A DNA stretch of 42,166 bases from Comamonadaceae bacterium CG_4_9_14_3_um_filter_60_33 (GTDB lineage Bacteria > Pseudomonadota > Gammaproteobacteria > Burkholderiales > Burkholderiaceae_C), in the NCBI GenBank assembly GCA_002789915.1, contig PFUD01000082.1, positions 1 to 42,166 of the forward strand, written 5' to 3'. The translations under genes and the position numbers were made by a program. Positions within the stretch are counted from its first letter, which is position 1, and every line of letters starts with the position of its first letter. The notes below the pieces were generated by a model. The model ran no database searches. It worked only from the letters and a program-made list of their open reading frames with translations, and was not told the DNA's origin. Of the stretch, positions 15,354 to 24,517 are shown piece by piece.

Positions 15354-16361
15354 ATGTGTGTAACCTGTGGTTGTGGTGAAGGTGAAGTCAAAATCGGTGG
15401 CGAAGCAGCGCCGCATGCGCATGAGCACGTCCATGCCGATGGCACGCGCCATTCTCATGAGCACCCCCATGATCAAGCGCAGGAACAAATCCATCCGCAT
15501 ACGCACGATCACGATCACGATCACGATCACGAGCAAGAGCAAGAGCACAGGCACGAACACACGCATAACGCTGCACCGGCGAATTCGCACGCTCCCGGCA
15601 TGGCACCCAGTCGCATGGTGCAGATCGAACAAGACATTCTGGCCAAGAACAACGCCTATGCCAGTGCCAACCGGCAAACCTTGGCCGAGCGCGGCATCTT
15701 TGCGCTGAACCTGGTTTCCAGCCCCGGCTCTGGCAAAACAACGCTCTTGTGCAAAACCATTGCGCTGCTGGGGTCGCAGCCGGTCGCGGTGATAGAGGGC
15801 GACCAGCAGACCAGCCAGGACGCTGACCGCATTCGTGCCACGGGCGCGCAGGCAATCCAGATCAACACCGGCAAAGGTTGTCACCTGGATGCGCACATGG
15901 TGGGTCATGCCATGGGCCAGCTCACGCTGGTGGACGACTCGCTCTTGATGATCGAAAACGTGGGAAACCTGGTGTGCCCGGCCGCCTTTGACCTGGGCGA
16001 AGCACACAAGGTGGTGATTCTGTCGGTCACCGAGGGTGAAGACAAGCCGATCAAATACCCCGACATGTTCCGCGCTGCCAGCGTGATGCTGCTCAACAAA
16101 ATCGACCTGCTGCCGCATCTGAGCTATGACGTGGCGGCAGCCATCGCCTATGCGCGCCGCGTTAACCCGCAGATCAAGGTGATCCAGCTCAGCGCCACCA
16201 GCGGCGCAGGCATGGACGAATGGCTGGCCTATCTGCGCGCTGGCATGGCGCAAGCCCATGCAGCCAAAGCCCAAACCGTGGCCAGCCTGCAAGCCGAAAT
16301 CGCGCACCTCAAGGCGCAGCTGCAAGGTCAGGCGCAGACCAGTTCAAGCGCAGCAGCTTGA
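15354..16361 (+). CDS. hypB: nickel-inserting GTPase HypB
   Basis: This GTPase delivers nickel to the hydrogenase precursor with HypA. The N-terminus MCVTCGCG contains the CxxCxC high-affinity metal motif. Residues 21-79 are very His/Asp/Glu-rich and probably store nickel. The G domain begins near residue 113, with P-loop SPGSGKTT (123-130), [13 protein letters not shown], and NKIDL for guanine recognition. The 335-residue length exceeds E. coli HypB (290) because of the His-rich insert. GAGGAG precedes ATG 15354. A C-terminal coiled-coil-like tail (about 300-330) follows the GTPase domain. Confidence 0.96.
   Translation: MCVTCGCGEGEVKIGGEAAPHAHEHVHADGTRHSHEHPHDQAQEQIHPHTHDHDHDHDHEQEQEHRHEHTHNAAPANSHAPGMAPSRMVQIEQDILAKNNAYASANRQTLAERGIFALNLVSSPGSGKTTLLCKTIALLGSQPVAVIEGDQQTSQDADRIRATGAQAIQINTGKGCHLDAHMVGHAMGQLTLVDDSLLMIENVGNLVCPAAFDLGEAHKVVILSVTEGEDKPIKYPDMFRAASVMLLNKIDLLPHLSYDVAAAIAYARRVNPQIKVIQLSATSGAGMDEWLAYLRAGMAQAHAAKAQTVASLQAEIAHLKAQLQGQAQTSSSAAA
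15504..15533 (+). repeat. in-frame CACGAT hexamer repeat in hypB
   Basis: CACGAT is repeated four times, then CACGAG, encoding His-Asp pairs in the nickel-binding insert (residues 51-60). Slippage would lengthen or shorten the metal-binding tract by two residues without a frameshift. Confidence 0.85.
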
Positions 16362-18808
16362 TGGCGGAAGCCAACTTGCTTTCGCAGCGCGTGCGTGTCA
16401 CCGGCGTTGTGCAGGGCGTGGGGTTCAGGCCGTTTGTCTGGCATCTGGCGCAGAAGTTGGGGCTGAGCGGCTGGGTGCGCAACGATGCCCAAGGGGTTGA
16501 AATTCTGGCCCAAGGCAGCGCCACGGCCTTGGCTGAATTGCTGACACACCTGCGCACCGACGCGCCGCCGCTGGCACGGGTAGACGGCGTGCAGGTGCTT
16601 GGCATGGTGGCGCAATCCACAACAAGCCACCCCAACACTTGTGAAAATTTGCAGCCAACCACAACTCGCACGGTATTCACCACTTTCAACATCATCCCAA
16701 GCCAGTCCGGCCAAGCTGCCAGTGCCATCGGCCCGGATGTAGCGGTGTGCGATGCCTGTCTAAGTGAGCTGTTTGACCCGGCCAACCGAAGCTATCGCCA
16801 CGGCTTCATCACCTGCACCCATTGCGGCCCGCGCTATACCGTGACCCGCGCCCTGCCCTACGACCGGCCACAGACCAGCATGGCCAACTTTCCGTTTTGC
16901 CCAGCCTGCGGCCAGGACTACATCGACCCCGCCAACCGGCGTTTTCATGCCGAAACCACCTGTTGCCCGCAGTGCGGCCCGCACCTGCACCTGTCCGATG
17001 CGCTGGGCCTGCCCATCGCAGGCGACTCCATCGCCTGCACGCTGGCGCTACTGCGAAGCGGCCAGATTGTGGCCATCAAAGGCCTGGGCGGCTTCCACCT
17101 GGCCTGCGATGCGCGCAATGCCGCAGCGGTGGCTAGATTGCGCCTGCGCAAAAGCCGCGATGCCAAACCCTTTGCCGTTATGCTAGCCAACGCTGCCAGC
17201 GTGGCGCCTTTTGCCCAAGCAGCCGATACCGAGCGCACCTTGCTCCAAAGCCGCGAGCGCCCCATCGTGCTGCTGCCCACCACGCCAGATTGCGCGGCCG
17301 CCCTGCCCGGCATCGCTCCGGGTTTGCATAAATTGGGCGTGATGCTGCCCATCACACCCATCCACTTTTTGCTGTTTCACGAGGCCGCTGGCCGCCCTAA
17401 CGGCACGGCCTGGCTGGATGAGCCGCAAGCTCTGGTGCTGGTGATGACCAGCGCCAATCCGGGCGGTGAGCCCATCGTGCGCGATACGGCTGAGGCACAC
17501 ACCCGACTGGCAGGTATTGCCGATGCGTTTTTAGACCACAACCGCGACATCCTGGCGCGCTGCGACGACAGCGTGTTGCAGTTGGTAGCCGGCACCAGTC
17601 AATTTATCCGCCGCAGCCGTGGCTTCGCACCAGCGGCGATCGCCCTGGCGCAGACCGGGCCGTCGGTGCTGGCCTTTGGCAGCCACCTGAAAAACACCAT
17701 CTGCGTCACACGCGGCGCTGAGGCCTTTTTGTCGCCCCACATCGGCAGCCTGGACAACGCGGCAAGTTGCCAGTTTCAGGATGAAACCGTGCAGAGCTTG
17801 TGCGATTTGCTCGACGTGAAGCCGCACTGGGTGGCGCACGACCTGCACCCTGACGACTACAGCACGCGCGCTGCCATCAACTATGCTGAGCGCCACGGCC
17901 TGCCCACGGTGGCGGTGCAACACCACCACGCCCACATCGCCGCCGTGTGTGCCGAACATAACTGGCAACGCCCGCTGCTCGGCTTGGCACTCGATGGTTT
18001 TGGCCTGGGCAGCGACGGCACGGCTTGGGGCGGTGAACTGCTGCAAGTGACGGGCGCGCAATGCCAGCGTCTGGGCCATTTGCGTCCGCTACCCCTGCCC
18101 GGCGGCGACCGCGCCGCCCGCGAGCCCTGGCGCATGGCCGCAGCCGTGCTGCACGCGCTGGGCCGCCACGCCGAGATTGTTGAAAGGTTTCAAGACCCCG
18201 CCGCCAGCACCGTGGCCGCCATGCTGGCACGCTCATTCAACAGCCCGCCCACATCCAGTCTGGGCCGGGTATTTGATGCCGCCGCAGGAATGCTGGGCAT
18301 CAGCCACACCCAAGCCTACGAGGCCCAAGCCGCCATCCTGTTAGAGCAAGCGGCCACCCAGCACATCCAAACCCACGGCTGGCCCAGCCCGATGCCGGGT
18401 GGCTATGTGATCAGCAGCAACGCTGGCATCAGCGCCAGCGCCAGCATCAGCCAGCTTGACCTGCTGCCCGTGCTGGCTGCGCTGAGCAACATGGCCGATC
18501 ACCAAGCAAACGGCCATATTGGCCAAATCGATCACATCAACCACGCCGCCGCCCTGTTCCATGCCACGCTGCTGGCAGCCCTGACCGAATGGGTGCTACA
18601 AGCAGCCAAAACCACAGGGCTGCGCACCCTGGCCTGCGGCGGTGGTTGCTTCCTCAACGCGCTGCTCGCCGGATCATTGCAACAAAACCTGGAACAAAAT
18701 GGCATCCAGGTGCTGCTGCCGCGACGCACCTCACCCGGGGACGCCAGTATCGCCTTAGGGCAAGCCTGGGTCGCCCTGCATTCTTTGGAGACAACAACAT
18801 GTGTTTAG
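16361..18808 (+). CDS. hypF: carbamoyltransferase HypF
   Basis: HypF uses carbamoyl phosphate to carbamoylate the C-terminal cysteine of HypE, the first step towards the CN ligands. All modules are present in 815 residues. There is an acylphosphatase domain (VQGVGFRPFVWHLA) and paired zinc fingers (CDAC...CTHC and CPAC...CPQC). A YrdC-like domain (GGFHLACDA, then KPFAVML) and a Kae1-like domain with VQHHHAHIAAV follow. The ATG at 16361 shares its A with the hypB TGA. A longer frame upstream lies inside hypB and is not used. Confidence 0.96.
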   Translation: MAEANLLSQRVRVTGVVQGVGFRPFVWHLAQKLGLSGWVRNDAQGVEILAQGSATALAELLTHLRTDAPPLARVDGVQVLGMVAQSTTSHPNTCENLQPTTTRTVFTTFNIIPSQSGQAASAIGPDVAVCDACLSELFDPANRSYRHGFITCTHCGPRYTVTRALPYDRPQTSMANFPFCPACGQDYIDPANRRFHAETTCCPQCGPHLHLSDALGLPIAGDSIACTLALLRSGQIVAIKGLGGFHLACDARNAAAVARLRLRKSRDAKPFAVMLANAASVAPFAQAADTERTLLQSRERPIVLLPTTPDCAAALPGIAPGLHKLGVMLPITPIHFLLFHEAAGRPNGTAWLDEPQALVLVMTSANPGGEPIVRDTAEAHTRLAGIADAFLDHNRDILARCDDSVLQLVAGTSQFIRRSRGFAPAAIALAQTGPSVLAFGSHLKNTICVTRGAEAFLSPHIGSLDNAASCQFQDETVQSLCDLLDVKPHWVAHDLHPDDYSTRAAINYAERHGLPTVAVQHHHAHIAAVCAEHNWQRPLLGLALDGFGLGSDGTAWGGELLQVTGAQCQRLGHLRPLPLPGGDRAAREPWRMAAAVLHALGRHAEIVERFQDPAASTVAAMLARSFNSPPTSSLGRVFDAAAGMLGISHTQAYEAQAAILLEQAATQHIQTHGWPSPMPGGYVISSNAGISASASISQLDLLPVLAALSNMADHQANGHIGQIDHINHAAALFHATLLAALTEWVLQAAKTTGLRTLACGGGCFLNALLAGSLQQNLEQNGIQVLLPRRTSPGDASIALGQAWVALHSLETTTCV

Positions 18809-19041
18809 CGCTACCCGTCAAAGTGATTGAAGTGGGCTGCGGCCCGGACGGCGAACACGCCATGGTTGACTTAGTGGGAGTCAAAAAAGAGATCTCGCTG
18901 GCGCTGCTCGACGACGTGCAAGTGGGGGATTACGTCATCTTGCATGTCGGCTACGCCCTGTCCAAGCTCGACCCCGAAGAGGCCGAGCGCACGCTGGCGC
19001 TGTTCTCAGAGATGTCCGAAGCCACTGAGGCCACACTGTGA
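18799..19041 (+). CDS. hypC: hydrogenase maturation chaperone HypC
   Basis: This partner of HypD carries the Fe(CN)2CO intermediate. The 80-residue product begins MCLALPVKVIEV with the essential Cys2 and ends its barrel with DVQVGDYVILHVGYALSKLD. GGAG lies 10 nt before ATG 18799, inside hypF, and the gene overlaps the hypF stop by 10 nt. It is closer to canonical HypC than the hybG-like copy and is adjacent to hypD, so it is likely to be the general scaffold partner. Confidence 0.94.
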   Translation: MCLALPVKVIEVGCGPDGEHAMVDLVGVKKEISLALLDDVQVGDYVILHVGYALSKLDPEEAERTLALFSEMSEATEATL

Positions 19042-20219
19042 AATACATCGACGAATTCCGCGACGGCGAGGTCGCCAAAACCCTGGCGCTCAAAATCGCC
19101 AAACTGGCGCAACCCGGGCGCAATTACAGCTTTATGGAATTTTGCGGCGGCCACACGCACGCGATTTCGCGCTACGGACTATCTGACCTGCTGCCATCCA
19201 ATGTGCGCATGGTGCACGGCCCCGGCTGCCCGGTGTGCGTGCTGCCCATTGGCCGCATCGACATGGCGATTGACTTGGCGCTAAAGCACAACGTGATTGT
19301 GTGCAGCTACGGCGACACCTTACGCGTGCCCGCGTCTGAAAGCTTGTCGCTGCTCAAAGCCAAAGCGCGCGGCGGCGACATTCGCATGGTCTATTCCACG
19401 CTCGATGCACTGCAAATAGCGCGTGACAACCCGGGCCGTGAGGTGGTGTTTTTTGCCATCGGTTTTGAGACCACCACACCGCCCACGGCGCTGGCCATTT
19501 TGCAAGCCGCCCAAGAAAACTTGAGCAACTTCAGCGTGCTGTGCTGCCATGTGCTCACGCCTGCGGCCATCACCCAGATTTTGGAGTCGCCCGAAGTGCG
19601 GCAATGGGGCACGGTGCCGATCGACGGCTTTATTGGCCCAGCGCATGTCTCCACCGTGATCGGCAGTCGACCCTATGAATTTTTTGCCGAAGAATACCGC
19701 AAGCCGGTGGTCATTGCCGGCTTTGAGCCGCTCGATGTAATGCAGGCCATTTTGATGCTGATCGCCCAGGTCAACGACGGCCGCGCCGAGGTCGAAAATG
19801 AATTTTCCCGAGCCGTGAGCCGCGACGGCAACCGCAAAGCGCAAGATCGCGTGGCCGAAGTGTTTGAGCTGCGCCATGAATTTGAGTGGCGTGGCCTCTC
19901 GGTGGTGCCCTACTCGGCCCTCAAAATCCGCGAAAAATATGGCACTTTCGATGCCGAGCGCCGTTTCAAAATGGACTACCAATCGGTGCCCGACAACAAG
20001 GCCTGCGAATGCGGTGCCATTTTGCGCGGCGTCAAGCGCCCCCAAGACTGCAAGATTTTCGGCACCGTCTGCACCCCAGAAAACCCAATCGGCTCGTGCA
20101 TGGTCAGCAGCGAAGGCGCCTGCGCGGCGTATTACAGTTACGGCCGCTACAAGGATATGGCGCCACCCGTCAGCAACTCTTTGGTCGCCAGCCGACTCAC
20201 AGGCGCCGAGGGAAAATAA
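19038..20219 (+). CDS. hypD: Fe-S scaffold protein HypD
   Basis: HypD holds the iron on which the CN and CO ligands are assembled and carries a [4Fe-4S] cluster for the redox steps. Motifs in the 393 residues are FCGGHTHAISRYG, GPGCPVCVLP, GFETTTPPTA, and the C-terminal cysteines in ACECGAILRG, DCKIFGTVC and IGSCMVSSEGAC. The GTG start at 19038 overlaps the hypC TGA. The stop is followed by further in-phase TAA triplets (TAATAATAATG) running into the next gene's ATG. Confidence 0.97.
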   Translation: MKYIDEFRDGEVAKTLALKIAKLAQPGRNYSFMEFCGGHTHAISRYGLSDLLPSNVRMVHGPGCPVCVLPIGRIDMAIDLALKHNVIVCSYGDTLRVPASESLSLLKAKARGGDIRMVYSTLDALQIARDNPGREVVFFAIGFETTTPPTALAILQAAQENLSNFSVLCCHVLTPAAITQILESPEVRQWGTVPIDGFIGPAHVSTVIGSRPYEFFAEEYRKPVVIAGFEPLDVMQAILMLIAQVNDGRAEVENEFSRAVSRDGNRKAQDRVAEVFELRHEFEWRGLSVVPYSALKIREKYGTFDAERRFKMDYQSVPDNKACECGAILRGVKRPQDCKIFGTVCTPENPIGSCMVSSEGACAAYYSYGRYKDMAPPVSNSLVASRLTGAEGK

Positions 20220-20224
20220 TAATA

Positions 20225-22348
20225 ATGAAAGCAACCGAAGCAAACCTGCTCAAGTTCCTCAGGAAATCACCGCAGTTTGCCATTCCCCTCTACCAGAGGA
20301 ATTACGCTTGGACCAGTGCCCAGTGTCGCCAGCTTTGGTCGGACTTGATGCGTGCTGGCCGCGATGCAACGACCACAGCGCACTTTATTGGCGCCATCGT
20401 GTACGTTGAACGTGGTCTGGCTAATGTCACTTGCCCTGAAGCCTTGTTGGTCATTGACGGCCAACAACGTTTAATCACCAGTTCGCTGCTGATTGCAGCC
20501 TTGGCGAAGCACTTTGAATCACAAGGACTAGGCGAACTGCTGGACGCTTTTTCTAGCAAGAAACTCCGAAACTACTACCTGCTAAACCCCGACGAAGATG
20601 GCGAGCGACATTTCAAACTGATCTTGTCCGAGACAGATAAAGACACCCTGCTGGCTATCCTTCAAAACTCGCCTATGCCCGCGGAGGAAAGCAGTCGCAT
20701 CGTAGAAAACTACACGTTGTTTCAAGAGTTGATTGCGGCGCACCACAGCGAGATTGAGGCGATCTGCCAAGGCTTGGCTAAGCTGGTTATCGTTGACGTT
20801 TCGCTGGACCGTGCGCAAGACAATCCTCAGTTAATTTTTGAGAGCATGAATTCCACTGGTCTTGAACTTAGCCAAGCCGACCTGATCCGCAATTTCATCC
20901 TGATGGGACTTGAGACCAAGCTGCAAACCGACCTGTACAAGACGTATTGGCGACCGATGGAAAAAGCCTTTGGTCAATCAGCCTATTTAGTGCACTTTGA
21001 TGCCTTCATGCGCCATTATCTGACAGCAAAAACCGGTGAAATTCCGAACGTTCGTGAGGTCTATGTGGCCTTCAAAAATTTTGCACACGGCTTGAAGGGT
21101 GACACACGCGACCTGGTTTCAGACATCCATGCGTATGCAACGTACTACTGTGCCATGGCACTAGGCACTGAAAAAGTGTCAGCGCTCAAACAAGCCTTTC
21201 ATGACTTGCGTGAATTGAAGGTGGATGTTGCATATCCGTTTCTGCTGGATGTGTATCACGACTATAGCTTGAGTCGTCTCACCGCTGAGGAGGTTTTGTG
21301 CATTGTTCGTCTTGTGGAAAGCTATGTCTTTAGGCGCGCCATATGCGCCATACCAACCAATTCGCTGAACAAGACTTTTGCAGGCATGAGCCGCTTGCTC
21401 AAGAAAGACCGCTATCTGGAGAGCGTTCAAGCAGCACTCCTCATGCTGCCGTCCTACCGCCGATTCCCCACTGATGAAGAATTTTTGCGCGACATCAAGG
21501 TGCGGGACCTCTACAACTTTAGAAGCCGTGGCTATTGGTTGCGCCGTCTGGAGAATCATGGGCGCAAGGAGCGTGTGATGGTGGAGGACTACACCATTGA
21601 ACACATTCTTCCGCAAAACGAGACTCTGTCCAAAGAATGGCAAGCCGAACTGGGGCCTGATTGGCAACGCATTCAACAAGAATGGCTGCACACCCTCGGC
21701 AATCTCACTCTGACGGGCTACAACAGCGAGTACAGTGATCATGCTTTTGCTTTTAAGCGTGACAAAGTAATCGACAAAAGCGGTAGCCCTGTAGGCTTTG
21801 CCCACAGCCCACTCAAACTAAACCTTGGGCTTGGTCAAATTGCAGTATGGAACGAAGCCGCCATCAAAACCCGCGCTGACGGTTTGTCATTAGAAGCTGC
21901 CAAGGTATGGGGTGCACCTCAACTGCCAGCCGACGTACTTGATGCCTACCGTCCTGCTGTAGCTAAGCCTGGCCAACCCTATGCTCTTGCCGACCATCCA
22001 TACCTGGCATTTGGGCAGTTGCGCACGTTATTTGATACCTTTCGCAAAGCGGTTTTGGCATTAGACCCATGCGTCAGCGAAGAATTTTTGAAGCTTTATG
22101 TAGCCTACAAGGCTGAAACCAACTTCGTTGATGTGGTACCGCAAGCCAAGCGCTTGTTGTTGATACTGAATCTCAGCATCGGGGACATAGAAGACCCTAA
22201 AGCTTTATGCCGCGATATCTCAAATATTGGGCGCTGGGGCAATGGCAATGTAGAAGTGGGGCTGTCCTCTACCGATGAAATGCCGTATGTGATGGGTCTT
22301 GTTCGACAGTCGTTTGACCACCAGATGGGTGATCCGCAAAATGCATGA
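20225..22348 (+). CDS. GmrSD-like nuclease protein (DUF262-DUF1524-DUF5655)
   Basis: The 707-residue protein has the architecture of type IV restriction-like defence nucleases. The N-terminal DUF262 domain has IPLYQRNYAW (20-29), DGQQR (78-82) and NSTGLELSQADLI (209-221), motifs tied to nucleotide hydrolysis in GmrS-type domains. DUF1524, an HNH-family nuclease, has EHILPQN (459-465) and LGNLTL (491-496). The C-terminus from about 586 matches DUF5655 (YVAYKAETNFVDVVPQ, then IGRWGNGNVEV). ATG 20225 lies 5 nt after hypD. It has no known part in hydrogenase biogenesis, and its codons look more AT-rich than the flanking hyp genes. Restriction of modified phage DNA is the likely role. Confidence 0.86.
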   Translation: MKATEANLLKFLRKSPQFAIPLYQRNYAWTSAQCRQLWSDLMRAGRDATTTAHFIGAIVYVERGLANVTCPEALLVIDGQQRLITSSLLIAALAKHFESQGLGELLDAFSSKKLRNYYLLNPDEDGERHFKLILSETDKDTLLAILQNSPMPAEESSRIVENYTLFQELIAAHHSEIEAICQGLAKLVIVDVSLDRAQDNPQLIFESMNSTGLELSQADLIRNFILMGLETKLQTDLYKTYWRPMEKAFGQSAYLVHFDAFMRHYLTAKTGEIPNVREVYVAFKNFAHGLKGDTRDLVSDIHAYATYYCAMALGTEKVSALKQAFHDLRELKVDVAYPFLLDVYHDYSLSRLTAEEVLCIVRLVESYVFRRAICAIPTNSLNKTFAGMSRLLKKDRYLESVQAALLMLPSYRRFPTDEEFLRDIKVRDLYNFRSRGYWLRRLENHGRKERVMVEDYTIEHILPQNETLSKEWQAELGPDWQRIQQEWLHTLGNLTLTGYNSEYSDHAFAFKRDKVIDKSGSPVGFAHSPLKLNLGLGQIAVWNEAAIKTRADGLSLEAAKVWGAPQLPADVLDAYRPAVAKPGQPYALADHPYLAFGQLRTLFDTFRKAVLALDPCVSEEFLKLYVAYKAETNFVDVVPQAKRLLLILNLSIGDIEDPKALCRDISNIGRWGNGNVEVGLSSTDEMPYVMGLVRQSFDHQMGDPQNA

Positions 22349-22364
22349 TTTAAGAGAAGCACCA

Positions 22365-22409
22365 ATGAACAAAACAGGTTATTTATTTTGCGCGTGTGAG
22401 CATGACTGA
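22365..22409 (+). CDS. possible 14-residue leader peptide
   Basis: An ATG at 22365 opens a 14-codon frame (MNKTGYLFCACEHD) ending in a TGA inside the start of the next gene; the overlap is ATGACTGA. AGAGAAG lies a few bases upstream. It may be a coupling leader for the nuclease gene or chance. The 53-nt gap holds nothing else. Confidence 0.25.
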   Translation: MNKTGYLFCACEHD

Positions 22410-23448
22410 CTTGACGTCGCGTGTGTCATTACCCAGCGAGTTGCTGGACGCTTTGCGGACGTTGATCCAGCAAGGCCGCCAGAAAGCCTTGCGAGCAGTG
22501 GACCGGGTACAGGTGCAAACCTGTTGGGAAGTTGGTCACCACATTGTCGAATTTGAACAAGGCGGGGAATCTCGGGCGGCTTATGGAAAGCAGTTATTGC
22601 CACGCCTGGCTACCGTCCTGACGCGTGAATTTGGCAAGGGGTTTGATGCCTCCAACCTGCGTTATATGCGCTTGTTTTATCACGAATTGAGCTGGACTCA
22701 CTACCGGTTGCTACTGCGGGTCAGCAGCGTGAAGGCGCGCCAATGGTACATGGACGAGTCTGCCGCACAAAATTGGACTTCGCGTGCACTTGAGCGGCAA
22801 ATTGACACCTTGTATTTTGAGCGTTTGCTGCTCCGCGATGACAAGGCCAGCGTCACGGCAGAGGCCAATGCCAAGGTTGCAGCCCTGCCCCAAACACCCC
22901 GCGAGTTTCTGCGTGACCCGGTCATGCTTGAATTTTTGGGCTTACCCGGCACGGGCAAACTGCTTGAATCCAAACTGGAGCAAGCCTTGATGGACAAGCT
23001 GCAAAATTTTTGGCTTGAACTGGGCAAGGGTTTTGCGTTTGTTGCACGGCAGCAGCGCATCAGTACCGAGTTTCAGGATTTTTATATTGACCTGGTGTTT
23101 TACAACTACCTGCTCAAATGCTTTGTGTTGATCGACCTTAAAACCGGCAAGCTCACGCACCAGAACATCGGCCAGATGGACATGTATGTGCGTATGTACG
23201 ACGACCTGAAACGTGGCCCGGACGACAACCCAACGGTTGGCATCTTGTTATGTGACCAAAAAGACCAGTCGGTTGCACGCTATTCAGTGCTCAAAGACAG
23301 CGAGCAACTGTTCGCCACCAAATACCGTTTGATCTTGCCATCAGAGGACGAATTGCGCAGCCAAATCGAGCTTGAACGTCAGTCGATTGAAGACGCGCTA
23401 CGCCTAGAAAAGTTTAATGAATTCTTTGAGGATCCTAGCGATGACTGA
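22402..23448 (+). CDS. YhcG-like DUF1016 PD-(D/E)XK nuclease
   Basis: This 348-residue protein matches the YhcG/DUF1016 family. The N-terminal helical domain (about 8-165) includes SLRYMRLFY-like and SWTHYRLLLRV segments. The C-terminal nuclease fold has Asp230 (FYIDLVFY), then Asp245-Leu-Lys247 (LIDLKTG) and a following GQMDMY, which fit the PD-(D/E)XK active site. An in-frame GTG at 22396 is an alternative start. Its end overlaps the hypE ATG by 8 nt, so the insertion is translationally joined to the hyp genes. The family is common near type I restriction loci and phage-defence genes; no methylase is present here. Confidence 0.87.
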   Translation: MTDLTSRVSLPSELLDALRTLIQQGRQKALRAVDRVQVQTCWEVGHHIVEFEQGGESRAAYGKQLLPRLATVLTREFGKGFDASNLRYMRLFYHELSWTHYRLLLRVSSVKARQWYMDESAAQNWTSRALERQIDTLYFERLLLRDDKASVTAEANAKVAALPQTPREFLRDPVMLEFLGLPGTGKLLESKLEQALMDKLQNFWLELGKGFAFVARQQRISTEFQDFYIDLVFYNYLLKCFVLIDLKTGKLTHQNIGQMDMYVRMYDDLKRGPDDNPTVGILLCDQKDQSVARYSVLKDSEQLFATKYRLILPSEDELRSQIELERQSIEDALRLEKFNEFFEDPSDD

Positions 23449-24505
23449 CATCCAACGCGGTTACACCCGCCCGCTCGACCTGAAGCACGGCCGGGTCGAT
23501 ATGACGCATGGCTCGGGCGGGCGGGCCATGGTGCAGCTCATTGCTGAGCTGTTTGCCAAGCACCTGGGCAACACCTATCTGGGCCAGGGCAACGATGGTG
23601 CCGTGCTGCCTGCACCCATCATCGACGGACAGCCGGCCCGACTGGTCATGTCCACCGACTGCCATGTGGTGTCACCGCTGTTTTTTCCGGGTGGTGACAT
23701 CGGTTGTTTGTCGGTGCACGGCACGCTCAACGATGTGGCGGTGATGGGCGCCACCCCGCTGTACCTGGCCGCCGGCTTTATTCTGGAAGAAGGCTTGCCG
23801 CTAGCCGACCTGGCGCGCATTGTCGAATCGATGGCGCGCGCTGCCCGTGAGGCGGGGGTGCCGGTGGTCACCGGCGACACCAAAGTGGTGGAGCGCGGCA
23901 AGGGCGACGGCATTTTCATCACCACCACGGGTGTGGGCGTGCTGCCTCACGGGCTGGACTTGGGCGGTGCGCGGGTGCGCCCGGGCGACGCGGTTCTGGT
24001 ATCTGGCACCATGGGCGACCATGGCGTGGCCATCATGAGTCTGCGCGAAAACCTGACGTTTGAGGCCACCATCAACTCCGACACGGCCGCACTGCATGGC
24101 TTGATTGCCGAGCTGCTGGCCACCGGGGCCGACATCCGCTGCCTGCGCGACCCCACGCGTGGCGGGCTTGCCTCGACCTTGAACGAGATTGCCGGGCAGT
24201 CTGGCGTGGGCATGATGCTGCATGAGAAGGCCATTCCAATGAAGCCCGTGGTGGCGGCCGCCTGCGAATTTTTGGGCCTCGACCCGCTGTATGTGGCCAA
24301 CGAAGGCAAGCTGATTGTGATTTGTGCGGCGGCCGACGCAACGCAGTTACTGGCTGTGATGCGCGCCCACCCGCTTGGCCAGGATGCCGCACAAATTGGC
24401 GAGGTGCTGTCCGACGACCACCATTTTGTCCAGCTCACCACCGCCTTTGGCGGCCGACGCATTGTCGATTGGTTGGCCGGTGAACAATTGCCGCGCATTT
24501 GCTAA
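23441..24505 (+). CDS. hypE: HypE, cyanide-ligand synthesis
   Basis: HypE dehydrates its carbamoylated C-terminal cysteine to thiocyanate and passes CN to iron on HypCD. The 354-residue protein belongs to the PurM-like ATP-binding family: MTHGSGGRAM, GQGNDGAVLP, STDCHVVSPLFFPGGD and RDPTRGGLASTLNEIA. The C-terminus PRIC carries the modified cysteine as the last residue. The start is ATG 23441, overlapping the upstream nuclease gene by 8 nt. It is normally next to hypD, and here two unrelated genes intervene. Confidence 0.97.
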   Translation: MTDIQRGYTRPLDLKHGRVDMTHGSGGRAMVQLIAELFAKHLGNTYLGQGNDGAVLPAPIIDGQPARLVMSTDCHVVSPLFFPGGDIGCLSVHGTLNDVAVMGATPLYLAAGFILEEGLPLADLARIVESMARAAREAGVPVVTGDTKVVERGKGDGIFITTTGVGVLPHGLDLGGARVRPGDAVLVSGTMGDHGVAIMSLRENLTFEATINSDTAALHGLIAELLATGADIRCLRDPTRGGLASTLNEIAGQSGVGMMLHEKAIPMKPVVAAACEFLGLDPLYVANEGKLIVICAAADATQLLAVMRAHPLGQDAAQIGEVLSDDHHFVQLTTAFGGRRIVDWLAGEQLPRIC

Positions 24506-24517
24506 AGTGCTTCATCC

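Noticed and set aside
15261-16325. 354-codon open frame on the minus strand opposite hypB
   Set aside because: Antisense shadow of hypB; its His/Val-rich composition mirrors the His-rich repeat and shows no family motif.
20225-23448. mobile element boundaries around the nuclease cassette
   Set aside because: No transposase, integrase, terminal inverted repeats or tRNA site seen; only the 9-bp repeat described separately.
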